Assembly: GCA_023374025.1 (NCBI GenBank)
Contig: SIJG01000004.1
Coordinates: 2,477,226 to 2,541,225 of the forward strand
Source of the DNA: Heterodera schachtii
Taxonomy: Eukaryota > Nematoda > Chromadorea > Rhabditida > Heteroderidae
DNA: 64,000 nucleotides
Reading direction: 5' to 3'
Both the position numbers and the translations under genes were made by a program. The notes beneath the pieces are model-generated. The model ran no database searches, was not told the origin of the DNA, and was given only the letters and a program-made list of their open reading frames with translations. Of this stretch, positions 1 to 12,109 are shown piece after piece. Each line of letters begins with the position of its first letter. Position 1 is the first letter of the stretch.

Positions 1-86
1 CAATTTTTCCCTCAATTATAGAAAAACAAATTATTTCGCTTTTTAAAAAAAATTTTCTATTTCAAAAAGAAAAGACAATAATTCCA

Positions 87-2073
87 ATGAAAGATGAAAA
101 CACTCATTTTACTCCACAGCAAATTTCAAAGGTTTTTTAATATATCTTTTGCTATTTATATATGTATTCTACTTGTAATTTTAGCTGTTAAATCTACACA
201 TCAAAAGTCACAAATGCCTAGATGTTAAGTGCCAAACTGAACGACAACAGTTGCTTAATACCATAGAGAAGCTGGCAAGAAATTTTTACGACATTTACAA
301 AATGTTCGAAAAACAGGTTACAACCAAAAATGATTTAAACAATTTTTTGCGGATGCTTAGAAACGTGAGATGAGCAGAATTACCAATTTATACAAGGATT
401 TCTGCATACAATTTGGTCTGCCGGTGAAAATTGACTTGGCGAAACAACCGGAAATCAGTCAGATCGACAAAGTCGCTAATATGGTGATTTGTTTCTTATT
501 TTTTTTAATAAATGAAGATGGAAGTTAAGATTTACCAACATTTTATAAAAATAAGAGAGGTCAACAAGAAAAGTAAAGTGCATCCAAATTTCGATGAGAA
601 CTTGCAATCCTCTGGATTGACTTCCATCAATGGACAGTGCAAAAAGGACTTTTCTGGTCTGAGCAATCGCAAGAAGAGTAAATTAGGACTTTCCCAATTG
701 TTTGAGTGGTTTTGTTGCCTTTCAGGTGGGTCTTCTTCCAGTTCAATAGTGGCTATTGACAATGAGAACAGTGCACAAAAAAATGGGTGTGAAACTTCGT
801 TACGGGAGACAGACAATGGGAAAAGGTCATTCAATTCGATTCTCGTAAACAATGGCAGTATTCCGGCAACAAATTCTTCGCTTTCGCCTCCGGAAGGAAC
901 AGTCACTAAAAATAAGCGCATCTGTGCAGGAAATCATTGCTCAAATACACCAAAAACTGTGTCTTCGAACTTTCTTGGACATCGAAAACAAATGGGAAAC
1001 TGTGTGATTGGAAATGCTTCTGTGAACACCGGTGATGCAGGTCCAATTTACGAAAGAGGCCTCAAAAGACACATTTCTGATGACAATGTGAATGAATTTG
1101 GAGCACCAAACAAAATGCGAGGTATTTCATCGCGAGTCAGCCTTTTATTTTTTAAATTTACCATACAAAGAAATCATAAATTTTGAAACCCAAACCCGAA
1201 ATTCTACAGTTAACCTGAATTGAAAAAAAGATATAAACCTTGAAGAAACTTCTACTTTTGAGTCGCGTTTTTCTATTTAAAAACTTCCCCGAGGCGCGGG
1301 TTGCCACTCCCGAAATTTTTTTCTGGTTATGGGCCTGAACCGGAAGAATTTTAGAAAATTTAATACAATTTAACAGTTTCACCACAATTTCTAATATTGT
1401 TTTTGGAATTTTTGGGTGGAGAGGGGTCTTGGGGCGGGGGTCTCATTCTATTTATTTCTTCTACGGTTTTCTTTCATTGAGTTACCAAACAACATTTGAA
1501 TGGAACGTCCTTTGCTACATCAATCGGGCCGAATATTTTTCCCACCAAATGCACAAATCACTCGCCGAATGTAATTCCATTTAACCGTAAGTGAAGAAAA
1601 AATCTCAATCTTTTTAAACTCGAAATTAAGCTCTGCACACACCGGACAATTCAAAGAATAAATGTTCGACTGAACTGACAACCAAAGACAATTTACAATG
1701 TGATTTCATTCAGCAACCAAACAATGGCGAAACTCCAATTTGCCAGAACTTCTTTCCATCGGTTAACAGGGCAATAATCGCGAGAACATATATTAGAATA
1801 AAAAAAATTTAAAATATGTCTTGGAAAGGCCGATTTTTTCATATATTAATTACTGGACTGTTCGAATTCACATAAGCCGAATGAATTTGTTTGATACCCA
1901 GTCTTTTATTACTGTACACAGTCGCCATTTAGACCAATATGATTGGAGGAACTGTGTTGATTACGGAAGGACGTGAACTCTCCATCGGACAATTTTCTTC
2001 TCCAGAAATGATAAAAGAAAGAGAAATTCGTCGGAATGATGATATTGTTATTCAATTGGATGATGATGATTAA
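87..2073 (+). CDS. Unrecognised multi-exon protein (~426 aa), coiled-coil N-terminus and acidic C-terminus
   Basis: No family was recognised. Seven exons keep phase: 87-131, 185-316, 361-483, about 518-1121, 1482-1586, 1631-1761 and 1933-2073. All introns have GT-AG borders. The start is the ATG at 87, which opens the first exon that joins in frame. The N-terminal ~100 residues are charged and helical (ERQQLLNTIEKLARNFYDIY), as in a coiled coil. The large fourth exon is Ser/Asn-rich and looks disordered. The C-terminus ends in a run of Asp residues (DIVIQLDDDD). An AATAAA signal lies at about 2100, 27 bases after the stop. The acidic tail and disordered middle suggest a nuclear or scaffold protein, but that is inference. 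The 3' splice site of the fourth exon is uncertain (517, or a few codons later). An exon upstream of the window cannot be excluded. Confidence 0.6.
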
Positions 2074-2099
2074 TATTCTCATTAAAAATTAGTCCTTTG

Positions 2100-2105
2100 A
2101 ATAAA
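2100..2105 (+). terminator. Polyadenylation signal AATAAA
   Basis: AATAAA lies 27 bases after the stop codon at 2071-2073, the usual place for a nematode cleavage signal. Confidence 0.5.
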
Positions 2106-2424
2106 CACTTCGGGAAATCCCTGAAGGCTGGGAACTTCTCGAAAGATGAGTAGGCCTATCAGACAAATTTTGTATGACCCAAAATCAAGTTTCAAAAAAA
2201 CAATCGATAAAAGATCGCTTGACTAATTTTTGGACCATAACTACTTCTTAAACAAATTGCGGTCCTAATCGGTTTTACGCGTCCGATCGCATTTTATGCG
2301 TCCCAAATGAAATTAAAAAACAGTTTTACACATGAAATGCAATTGCCTAAGCGATGCAGTAGATGCCCTTGCATGATTTTTAAAATGAATGGCAAAGATA
2401 AATTTTACCAAAATCTGGGTTTGC

Positions 2425-3363
2425 GTAGTGACTGCACATTAAAAAGGAAGACATTATACAACACAGACATATAATGAACAAGTTGAGTCATCTCCGATCG
2501 ACTGACAGTTTGGCCACTTCGTCTCGGATTGTTTGCGCAAGTTCCCGCTTGAGGTTCTGCAGTTCGTTCGAGAACAGTTCCAGGAGTTCGCCTTTCATCC
2601 GCTCGAAATCGCTGCTCGTAGTCGTCGCCTTTGGTCGAGCCTCGGAATTGGCAATGTCATTATGAGCTGATGAAGTTGGGCCTTTCACCATCGGTTCGCA
2701 AGTTAATTGTGAGTCTTGCGCAGCATGGGCTGCGCCCGCTGTCACCGGAGTCCCTCCGCCCGCGGTGGCATCGTCTTGGCTGGACAACGACGAAACACTG
2801 GGAATTCTGGAAACAATTAAGGAAGTGAACAAATAATTGGAAATTGCCTTCCATAGGGATTCGCTGAGCCTTTCACATTGTTCACGGGAAGAGTCTGTGA
2901 ATTCGGTTGATTTGGGGTGCCATTTGCATCTAAATTGGCAATTTTAAAAATCAAATAACTTATCCGACTTGACGAAGCTTCCACAGTCATTTTCCGCTTG
3001 CTTAGTCGATCGGACAGTTCGCTGATCAAATCTTGGCTTTGGAATTTTGACGAGACAGACCCACTCCCGTTAGAAGAGCCAACACTATTTGATGGCGAGA
3101 CGGTACGTTTCTGGACACCGTTTCCTAAAAAGGCGAAGGTGGGGCGGGAAGTGCTAAATCAAGGGACCTGCAGAACACTTTCGGAGTTTGACATCCCTAA
3201 GTTTGTCGGCAAAGGTTGCCTGTTGTTGTTTGCCAGCCAATAAGTTTTTGAAGTCCGGCGGTGGGGGAGGCGGTGGAGGCGGAGGCGCACTGCTCAGTGG
3301 CGCCTTCTGCTGCTGATTGTTAGATTGGGCCATCGTCCCATTAGAATTCATTGTATGCGATGG
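2425..3363 (-). repeat. Left arm of an inverted gene duplication (Ena/VASP EVH2 region)
   Basis: This segment reappears in reverse orientation at about 11201-12172, with near-identical exons and an identical 43-base intron (3125-3167 versus 11397-11439). Similarity runs some 60 bases past the stop codon into the 3' flank and stops abruptly in the exon that leaves the EVH1 domain. The part around 2807-2880 has diverged between the copies. Confidence 0.85.
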
Positions 3364-4501
3364 AGACACCAATTGGGTTATATTGTCCAAAACTTGTCGT
3401 ACCGCCTCATAAAACATTTTTGCATCTAAAAAAGATAGAAGTCAAGACATAATTGTATAAAATTCAAGATTCCTTTTTATTACAAAAACTTTTTATCGTT
3501 GAAATATTTTTATTATTCAATTTATTAACGCAAATAAATTATTATTGTTATTACCTTGTTCATTAGTAAAGTTGAGACCAATAACCTTAAATAAAACGAA
3601 AATCTCTCTAACATTGCTTGCAAGACATGAATTCCTTACAACTGTTTATGTCAGTGTTTATAATTATCTGTTCAATCAAAGAATTGAGTCAGCACTTTTG
3701 AGACATGCACATTTTCGAATCAGGAAAGGATTTTTAGAGGGAAAAGTTAAAGCGGAAAGGATCTTGGGAGGAAATGTCCATCAGGCCAAATAGAATTATA
3801 AGTTTTAAGATTTTAAGTTTAATCAGGCAGTAAATATATGCTTTTTTGTCAGATATAAACTTGTTTTCTTTTGAAATTTATAACTTCCCTTCCTTCAATG
3901 CTATCCAATTACCTAATATTTCAGGGATATCAGATAATCAGCAACAGGAAACTTAATTTTGTCCATAAAACAGATTGGACAGTAATTTAAGTAAAAATGA
4001 CAAAATAATATCGTGAAAATAAACAATTCTTACTTGCTTATGCTCATTTCGCCACTGATGAAAAGATGGAGTGGCCCTAAAGAGAAATGAAAAGGATTAA
4101 AACCACCCACAAGTAAAAGCTTACTCTTTATATTTAAGACGATGGAATACATGTTGGTTGACGAGTCTTTTGTTATCCTTAAAGATTTAGTATAGAAACA
4201 AGATAAATAACTGTACTAATGATGTAAAGAAGTGATTTAGATAACTGTTGAAAGTATGAACTTAAAAATACCCTATTTCTAATGGCCACAATTCTGAAGA
4301 CCAAATCAACATTGCTCCTCATCAATTGAATGTTTGATAAATGATGCGAATCGGGTAGTCTAAAAACTTAATGAAAAAAAGATAAATGAGAAACTCTAAC
4401 TGTTGAATGTTATTGATAGCATCAGGTCGAATCCATTGAGATCCATCGTAAAACATAACGTCAGCAGTTGCAGAAAGAAGAAGGGATTCACTAAAACCCA
4501 T
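2488..4501 (-). CDS. unc-34: Ena/VASP family actin regulator (UNC-34/Enabled-like), full length
   Basis: Ena/VASP proteins bind actin barbed ends and profilin and promote filament elongation at the leading edge and in axons. Nine exons keep phase, on the complement: 4401-4501, 4272-4359, 4125-4177, 4034-4076, 3555-3585, 3168-3425, 2969-3124, 2848-2929 and 2488-2806, giving 376 aa. Exons 1-6 encode an EVH1 domain, with the family motif ATPSFHQWR and a final helix DAKMFYEAVRQVLDNI. A Pro10 stretch for profilin follows. Next comes a G-actin-binding motif (FADKLRDVKLRK), an F-actin-binding segment (LISELSDRLSKRK) and a C-terminal tetramerisation coil (SSDFERMKGELLELFSNEL). The intron after exon 8 appears to be GC-AG (donor AG|GCAATT). 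A partial inverted copy lies at 11.2-12.1 kb. The family assignment is firm. Confidence 0.88.
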
Positions 4502-6005
4502 TTGTAAATGTCCTATTGTACATAGTCAGAAATGAACCACCTCATTCTGAGTTTAATTTGAAGAGAGTCAAAAATTCAAAAAGGCTGCTAAAAATTGTGC
4601 AGCTCACTCCCAGTCGCTCATAATTTAAATGTATAAGTTATATCACCTAAATAAATTGTATGCATAGAAATTGTGTAAATGTGAGACATCTGGACACAAA
4701 ATAAATAACAACAAATGATCGCGACCCTGAAATATACAGCTTAAAAACTACAAATCAAAAGTCCCCCGAAATTTGTACGTACTAGCCTATTAGGCTTATT
4801 TATTTTCATTTGGTTTTTTTTCACTTCATAAATCCAACCAACTAAATCATCGCTCGGACAAACAGTAACTTGACCGACCCGACTTTTTGCTAGAACATTT
4901 TTTGAACATAAAATCTATTTCTGATTAATAATTGATCAGAAACCTCTAAAAGGGCCGGCAAGAAAAGGATGTAATAAATGGAGTTCCTCCGATAGATAAG
5001 CACAAGGAAGAAAAGCTGTCACAACAAGCATTCGACCAGTTAGCCATTATCGAAGACAAGCTCGAAGAGCAATGGATTGGTCCTCACCATTTTGGCAAAT
5101 GGACGTTACTGATGTGAGGGAGAGTGTGAGGAGAAATGGCGAGAGAATAAGACACAATTGAAGGAGTTTGTTGTTTGAATGGGCACGAGAATGTAAGAAA
5201 TGGAAGTGAGTGTGGGAGTGAGTGGCTGATGAGAGGTCGGTCAGTCAGTCTAGCAGCGGACTCACATTGAGTGGACTGTGTGAAATTTTTCTGTCTCCGA
5301 TGGATGGAGGGGACTCATATACAATGTGTATATTACATATCTTATGAGGGAAATCAGACTTCCATTTACTGAATCCGGGAGTGCATGCACAAAAAATAAA
5401 GGAGAAATGGAAAGTTGACAGCTGTAAAAAAAGAAACATCAATATCAATTGATAGAAAATTGTTTAATTAAGGTATGTAAAATAGGCTCGTAAAAAACGA
5501 AAAACTTAACTTTTCTTAACATTCAATAGCTCATTCGAAAGCTCTTGTTGAGCTCTACACATCTATCGATGAGTTTTTACGCCCGATTAAGTTTCTTAAA
5601 TTTTTAAATTTATTTTTCGTCGGGACCGCAATTCTGCAAATTACCGCATTTTCATTAAGAAAATTTTCAAAAAAATACTGAAAAAGGCATGAACAAGGCA
5701 TCAAAGGTCAAAAAAGACTACAAAATTACGTGCCCAGCATTAGGCATCAAAATCGCAAAAAGCGCACCAATAAGTTAAAGCTAGAAGCTTCAAACCATGT
5801 TAAAAACTCGTTTTTCGCCTGTATTAGGCCGTAGCAAGTTCGCAAAAAAGGCATAGGTATGCTTCAAAATCCGGTCCCTATTGATAACCTAACAAATATT
5901 CTGATAAAATAACTTTGCGTTATTTTCGCAAATCCCACTAGCATATACATATATGTATTTATTGTATAATCTTTTGCTAAACTTTAGATCAAAAAATAAT
6001 AATTT
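4502..6005. other. Intergenic, shared upstream region of Ena/VASP (-) and prohibitin (+)
   Basis: About 1.5 kb of mostly AT-rich DNA between two divergent genes. No convincing coding exon was seen. It must hold both promoters, but no specific site could be named. Confidence 0.5.
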
Positions 6006-7861
6006 ATGATGGCTGCTCAAAGAATTTTAGGCGCTCTTGGACAAATTGGTGTTGGACTTACTGCCGCTGGAGTTCTTGCTCAAGCTGCACTTTACAATGG
6101 TTGTTTTCGAGAAATCTAAACTTCTAATTTGTACAATGTGTGTTCAGTTGACGCTGGGCAACGCGCTGTTATTTTCGACCGTTTTACCGGAGTTAAACCG
6201 AATGTTACTGACGAAGGGACGCATTTTTTGATCCCATGGGTTCAGCGTCCTATCATGTTCGACATTCGCTCGACACCAAGGGCTGTTAATACTATCACTG
6301 GGAGCAAAGGTAAAGCGGCACGTCATTTATTTTACTTGCTGCAATTTAGACTTGCAGAACGTGTCAATCACTTTGCGTATCCTCCATCGTCCAGACCCAT
6401 CAAAATTGCCACAAATCTACCTTAACATTGGCACAGATTATGCTGAAAGAGTTCTGCCATCAATTACAAACGAAATTCTGAAAGCGGTCGTGGTAAGTGT
6501 TTTTAATTGAACGAGGCTCTCAGCTGCATTTGGATGTAAAGTACAAACTTTGATACTATAAACTCCAATTTAGTTATAGTATATAAAATTTAGAGTACTC
6601 ATTCATTTTTTACCGTCTATATAGGCACAATTTGATGCTCACGAAATGATTACTCAACGTGAATCAGTTAGCCACCGTGTGTCCGTCGAACTCGCAGAGA
6701 GGGCCAAACAATTTGGATTCATTCTTGATGACATCTCTATCGTATTCTTTTGATTTTACCTTTCTTTTTGCAGGATTAGTCTGATTCTGCAAAACTTTTT
6801 TGGGGTCTCAATCCTTCGCCCGGGTCGACTATTAAACAATTATTCATATTGAACTAATTTTGGAACAAAAATTTGAAAATCGAATAAATTTAGTTTTCGA
6901 CTTTTGTCCAAACCCGGGCTCAAATTTCAAAAAGCGAATGGATGTCAGAAATTAATTTTCTGATCCTGAAAACACCTAAACAACTTTATATTAGAAAATA
7001 TTTTAAATTTTCAAAAAAGGTGGGGTTCGCCACCTAAGGTCCCAAGGGCGTAGGCAGGGGGGGGGCTGGGGGGGCTAAAGCCCCCCCCGAAACCCAAAAA
7101 GTAAAAAATTTTCAGTAGATTTTTTTGAAATTTTAATGCAATTTTCTTAATAAAATTGCATTAAAATACTCAAAAATTTTCCCGGCGGCGCCTATCGGCA
7201 CCGCCGGACCCCCATTTTACCATATTTTGAGAAATGGAGGCCAAAATGGCAAAAAATATTAATTTTTTGGCGAAATATTTTGTAAAATACACCCCATAAT
7301 TCGGGATTTCAAAAAACCAAAAATACACCCCTAAAAATCGACTTAAAAAGGAAAAATACACCCCTAAAAATCGACTTAAAAAGGAAAAATACACCCCTAA
7401 AAATCGACTTTTTGACTTCAGCCCCCCCCCCCCCAAAGCCAAGGGTCTGGCTACGCCCTTGTAAGGTCCTATTCATCATCTGAAGTATCAGTTAATTGAG
7501 ACATGAATTTTGAATATTCCAAGGTTTTCCTTTATCTTCTTTTGTTATTTAGACTCATTTGTCGTTCGGTCGGGAATTCACCGAAGCGGTTGAGATGAAG
7601 CAAGTTGCACAGCAAGAGGCTGAGAAGGCTCGCTACTTGGTCGAGAAAGCTGAGCAGATGAAGCTGGCTGCAATCACAACGGCCGAGGGCGATGCCCAGG
7701 CTTCGAAACTTCTCGCCCAGGCCTTTTCGCAAGTGGGCGACGGACTGATTGAGCTTCGCAAGTTGGAAGCTGCTGAGGAGATCGCGGAGCTGCTTTCGAC
7801 TTCCAAGAACGTTTCCTATCTTCCCAAAGACATCAGTCCGCTGTTAGCTCTCCCACAATGA
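6006..7861 (+). CDS. phb-1: Prohibitin-1 (PHB1), mitochondrial inner membrane
   Basis: PHB1 pairs with PHB2 in ring complexes of the inner mitochondrial membrane that stabilise respiratory and cristae proteins. Five exons keep phase: 6006-6099, 6148-6309, 6350-6492, 6625-6741 and 7553-7861, giving 274 aa, the usual family length (~272). The N-terminus is a hydrophobic anchor ([17 protein letters not shown]). The SPFH/band-7 domain follows ([47 protein letters not shown]). A coiled coil then leads to the PHB1-type end ISPLLALPQ. Two ATGs stand in tandem at 6006 and 6009; either may start. Intron 4 (811 bp) carries a hAT-type MITE. The match is to PHB1 rather than PHB2. Confidence 0.93.
7043..7461 (+). 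mobile_element. hAT-type MITE, copy 1 (419 bp), in prohibitin intron 4
   Basis: The ends are inverted repeats, CAAGGGCGTAG on the left and CTACGCCCTTG on the right. The element is flanked by a perfect 8-bp target duplication TAAGGTCC (7035-7042 and 7462-7469), as expected for hAT elements. It has no transposase. Inside are G- and C-runs next to the ends and about three tandem units of roughly 33 bp around 7310-7410. A related copy with its own 8-bp duplication lies at 50730-51127. Confidence 0.88.
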
Positions 7862-8617
7862 TTTTTCTGTTGGATTTAAATGTTTTTGGACATGTTTTCA
7901 TTTATCTCACTTATTTGTTAAAATCTTACATTAAAAGGCGCGAAGGACAGCACTCAAATTTCAGATCCCCCCCCCCCCCCCTCCCGTTCCTCCCACCAAA
8001 ATTTCTGGAAAAAAGTCAAAACGGCCAACGCCGAAGAAAAGTAGAAATTGCTCCCTAGACACCCCCCCCCCCCTATCTCAATGTATATTGCGGTTGGCCT
8101 GGTTCGAAATAGTGACATAATTTAAACAAATAAATTAGCAAAAATAAAAATTTTTTTTTTTACTGGTTGCTGTTGCAAATGAGGCAGTTTTGATTTCCAA
8201 TTCTTAGGGGTATTTTTTTTTGAAATATAGTGATTCTAGAGACGGATAGTGACTTTAAACAACAAATTTTGAGTCGAGGTCACTTCACCACAGGGACTCG
8301 CGAATTTATCGCCGCAAAGCTGTAACTTCAATTCGAAACAAAACCCAACTAAACGAGTGCCAACTTCTGAAACTGAAATAGGCAAATCAATTTTCCAGTT
8401 TTCTTTGCAACGACATAAATGTTTTCTCATTTATCACACCACACAATACAAATGAACAATTGATACAAATTGTGAATAAATGGAACATCATTGTGCTTAG
8501 GAATTCAACCTTATATACAGACAGACATGGGACAAAATGCCTAACATTACAATACATATGACATTATGGGGCATAAGATTCACACATCTGACATCGGACG
8601 GCATCGTCACAGGCTGT
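7862..8617. other. Intergenic between convergent prohibitin and hexokinase genes
   Basis: It contains 3' flanks, poly-C runs near 7967-7983 and 8063-8073, and a poly-T run. No coding exon is supported. Confidence 0.5.
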
Positions 8618-10567
8618 TCACGCTCCCACAAGGCGATTCATCCGCAATGCGACCGCTGCTGCGACTGCTGCGCCTCGTCCACTTCCGTCCTCGCTGAGCA
8701 CCATGAAGAACTAAAATTGTAGGGAAATTTAATCATATATTCCGAAACGAAGTTAGAAACTATGTAACTCACTTCGCATTTGACGGCCAACAGCGCCTTG
8801 ATCTTCTGGTCTAGGTTGAATTTGAAGGTTGGATGGAAGCGGAACACGGAGCCGTCGACGCCGATCGTCACGCGGGGCCTCTGCATGCGGTTGAGGATGG
8901 CGGCAAGCCCACAGGCACAGAGATGGGCGGCGCGCGTGCCAATCAGCGAGCTGACGTAGGCGACATTTGCACAGTCGGCGGCGGATGAGTTTGAAATGCC
9001 TAAAATGGGATATTGGTATGTTGAATGGCTAAAGTGATCAAATGACAACTCACCAATGGCGCGCAGCATCTCGCCGACTTTGGCGAATGGGTTCCCGTCG
9101 GTGCTGTGCATAAACCTGCAAATGAAGGGAAATTAAGCAACTTTTTAGAGCAAACAGTTTTACCCTTCGATGTCGGACACCATCTTGGTGGAGATGCAGC
9201 CGCGTTCGGAAATTCGAGTGGAGTCGCCGCTGAACAACAGGCCGCGACGTGCCAAGTCCTCCAGCGCAAGACGGACGATCTCACCCTGAAAACTTTCTTT
9301 AACATAAATTGTTGTTAAATTTGAAAATTTCCCACCATGTACATGCCGGAGATGGTCTTCTCGAAGCGTTGACGGCCGGGGTTGAGGCTCTGCTGGTCCA
9401 ACTGCTGGTCGTAGATGGTGAGGAATTGGTCCAGTGCTCCGTCGTCGCCGAATCCTCCCCATTCCGTGTTGACGCACATCTCCGCCGGCAGACCATCTGA
9501 AATTGTTTCAAAAATTAGTGCCGTTTACGGCCAACCTTCACCTCCCATTTTTACCTTCCGCGGAGTTGACAATTCCCTTGAGTTTCGGCACATTCTCCAG
9601 TCGCTCCATGTATGCGGCATTGCAGCCTGAAAAGAAAAAATAGGGGATTTAAGTGAAAATCAAACAAAAAATTAGTTTTCTTACCCGTCCCGACAATGAC
9701 CCCGACGTAGCAGTGTTGTTCAATGAAGGAGCAGGCGAGCATCGTCCCCGTGGTGTCGTTGAGCAGTGCGACCACGTCGATGTCCACGTCGCCTCGTCGC
9801 TTGAACGCGTCGCGCAGCATGTGGACGACGTTCTCCCCAACAACGCCAGAAGCCTGAAAAAATGGAGTTTAAAAATATTCAGAAATCAATTTTCTTACGG
9901 TAAATCCCTTCGTCCAGTTTGTCAAGACGGCATTGGTGAGCCCATTCTGTTGGCACGGGAAGGAGAAGGTGAAGCCCAGCGGCATCTTCGAGTGGCTCGT
10001 CAGATTCTGCTCACGCATGTAGTCGGCCAGACACGCAGCGATGTGGTCGAACAGCTGAAAAAATTGTTGACACCTTAAAATTGAACAATTCTGAATCATC
10101 CGCAAAACTCACCTCCGTGCCGGTGCCTTGCTGAACACTGTCGGGCATGCTGTAGATTTTGTTGTGCATCGTAGAACGGCAGCCGCCCTCCAAAGTGATG
10201 CGCAGGACACGAAAATTGGTTCCGCCGAGGTCCAGTGCCAGGAATTCGCCCTTTTCTTCGCCAACAGCAATCGCGCGGATGTACGTCGGAAGCATTTTGA
10301 CGCAAGCTGTCGGAGCTGAAAATGGGATGGGGAGGGGAAGGAAGGGGTAAAAATGGTCAAAATTCTCCACCGGTCACTGGGTCAAGGCCTTTTTTGTATT
10401 CCATCTCGATCTTTGCCATAATGTCGCGCAGCTGATTGTCGTCCAGCGCCAGGCACTTGCACAGCTCCTTCACCTGGATGAAAAAAAAAATTAATTGTGT
10501 TGAAAAAAAAAACATGGACAAAAATGGACACCTCGGGCGTGGGATTATGCTGATGGGTGGTCGCCAT
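8618..10567 (-). CDS. Hexokinase
   Basis: Hexokinase phosphorylates glucose to glucose-6-phosphate, the first step of glycolysis. The gene is spread over roughly nine exons with short introns. In order on the minus strand I see: an N-terminal helix ([13 protein letters not shown]), the phosphate-binding loop [13 protein letters not shown], the sugar-binding segment GFTFSFPC, the catalytic-Asp motif [13 protein letters not shown], the glycine loop [25 protein letters not shown], and the adenosine-loop region [14 protein letters not shown]. It ends with [12 protein letters not shown]. All active-site motifs are present. Size fits a single-domain ~50-kDa invertebrate enzyme, not the duplicated 100-kDa mammalian type. 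The start is the ATG at 10565-10567 ([12 protein letters not shown]); an in-frame ATG at 10600 would add 11 residues. Confidence 0.93.
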
Positions 10568-11191
10568 TAGCAGCAGAATATGATTTAGGTAGGTAGGCAA
10601 TATGAATAGGTATGAATGAACAATATGAGAAATCCAAACAAAATCGTGCCCTTTTATACATATTTATGTAACGCTTTCTTCAGTGCAAAAAAACGAACTT
10701 TTTTCAGTGGAAAAATTTTAGTATAAAATGGAGTGAATTGGTGATAAAAATGAACTCTCAAACTATTTCTTCGCTGCGCATAATTTCGGCGCCGCCATTG
10801 GAATAATTGTCAAGTAAAAAATAATCCGATTTTTGAAATATAATTTTTAATAAATAACAAATACATAAAACAACAGATCCATAACATTTGAATTTCGACT
10901 TTTTACTCGAGTTAGTGTCCGGGATTCGGTATAGGAACGGATTCTCCGACCCTTAAAACCCCTAATATTAAATGCACGGAAACAAACAGAAAGCCATCAT
11001 TACTGCCATAAAAAATTACATAAACCTTTTTTAGATGGAAAATTCGAAATTCGTTCCGAATCGACATAAAGTTGTCAGTAATGTCGTCAGTAATCTGAAC
11101 TTTTTCCAAATGCTATTTACCTATTTTGGTCATTTTTGTTTTTAATCAAAAATTTTCATCCCCAAATCATTGGTTTTAATACAGCTGAAAG
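10568..11191. other. Intergenic, upstream of hexokinase (-) and the Ena/VASP paralogue (+)
   Basis: AT-rich sequence. A 65-codon minus frame at 10912-11109 has no recognisable features. An acceptor-like TACAG stands just before the ATG at 11192 and could serve cis- or trans-splicing; that is inference. Confidence 0.4.
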
Positions 11192-12109
11192 ATGTTTTTC
11201 CCATCGCATACAATGAATTCTAATGGGACGATGGCCCAATCTAACAATCAGCAGCAGAAGGCGCCACTGAGCAGTGCGCCTCCGCCTCCACCGCCTCCCC
11301 CACCGCCGGACTTCAAAAACTTATTGGCTGGCAAACAACAACAGGCAACCTTTGCCGACAAACTTAGGGATGTCAAACTCCGAAAGTGTTCTGCAGGTCC
11401 CTTGATTTAGCACTTCCCGCCCCACCTTCGCCTTTTTAGGAAACGGTGTCCAGAAACGTACCGTCTCGCCATCAAATAGTGTTGGCTCTTCTAACGGGAG
11501 TGGGTCTGTCTCGTCAAAATTCCAAAGCCAAGATTTGATCAGCGAACTGTCCGATCGACTAAGCAAGCGGAAAATGACTGTGGAAGCTTCGTCAAGTCGG
11601 ATAAGTTATTTGATTTTTAAAATTGCCAATTTAGATGCAAATGGCACCCCAAATCAACCGAATTCACAGACTCTTCCCGTGAACAATGCGAAAGGCTCTC
11701 AATCAGCGATTCCTCCTTTCGGAAAGTCGCTTTTTGGAAACCAGCATTGAATTGTTAAAAAAAAACACCCATTCTTAGAATCGGCTTCGTTGTTGCATCG
11801 TACGGAGGGACACCGGCTACAGCGGGCGCAGCCTCCGCTGCTCATGACTCACAATTAACTTGCGAACCGGTGGTGAAAGGCCCAACACAATTAACTTGCG
11901 AACCGATGGTGAAAGGCCCAACTTCATCAGCTCATAATGACATTGCCAATTCCGAGGCTCGACCAAAGGCGACGACTACGAGCAGCGATTTCGAGCGGAT
12001 GAAAGGCGAACTCCTGGAACTGTTCTCGAACGAACTGCAGAACCTCAAGCGGGAACTTGCGCAAACAATCCGAGACGAAGTGGCCAAATTGTCAGCCGAT
12101 CGGAGATGA
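11192..12109 (+). CDS. EVH1-less Ena/VASP-like paralogue (truncated duplicate with open frame)
   Basis: Four exons keep phase: 11192-11396, 11440-11595, 11635-11725 and 11779-12109, giving about 260 aa. The protein has the poly-Pro stretch, the G-actin motif (FADKLRDVKLRK), the F-actin segment (LISELSDRLSKRK) and the tetramerisation coil (MKGELLELFSNELQNLKREL). The whole EVH1 domain of the parent gene at 2.5-4.5 kb is absent. Similarity begins within the first exon, after MFF. Exon 4 has a short tandem duplication (QLTCEPVVKGPT then QLTCEPMVKGPT). No frame-breaking change was found, so the copy may still be made. A product without EVH1 could still bind actin and tetramerise with the full-length protein while losing targeting; that is inference. 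It could also be a young pseudogene without a working promoter. Confidence 0.65.

Noticed and set aside
3545..3793. 82-codon plus frame
   Set aside because: It overlaps an EVH1 exon of the minus-strand Ena/VASP gene (3555-3585) and the intron upstream of it; a shadow frame.
10912..11109. 65-codon minus frame upstream of the Ena/VASP paralogue
   Set aside because: No recognisable motif and no neighbouring exon; probably random.
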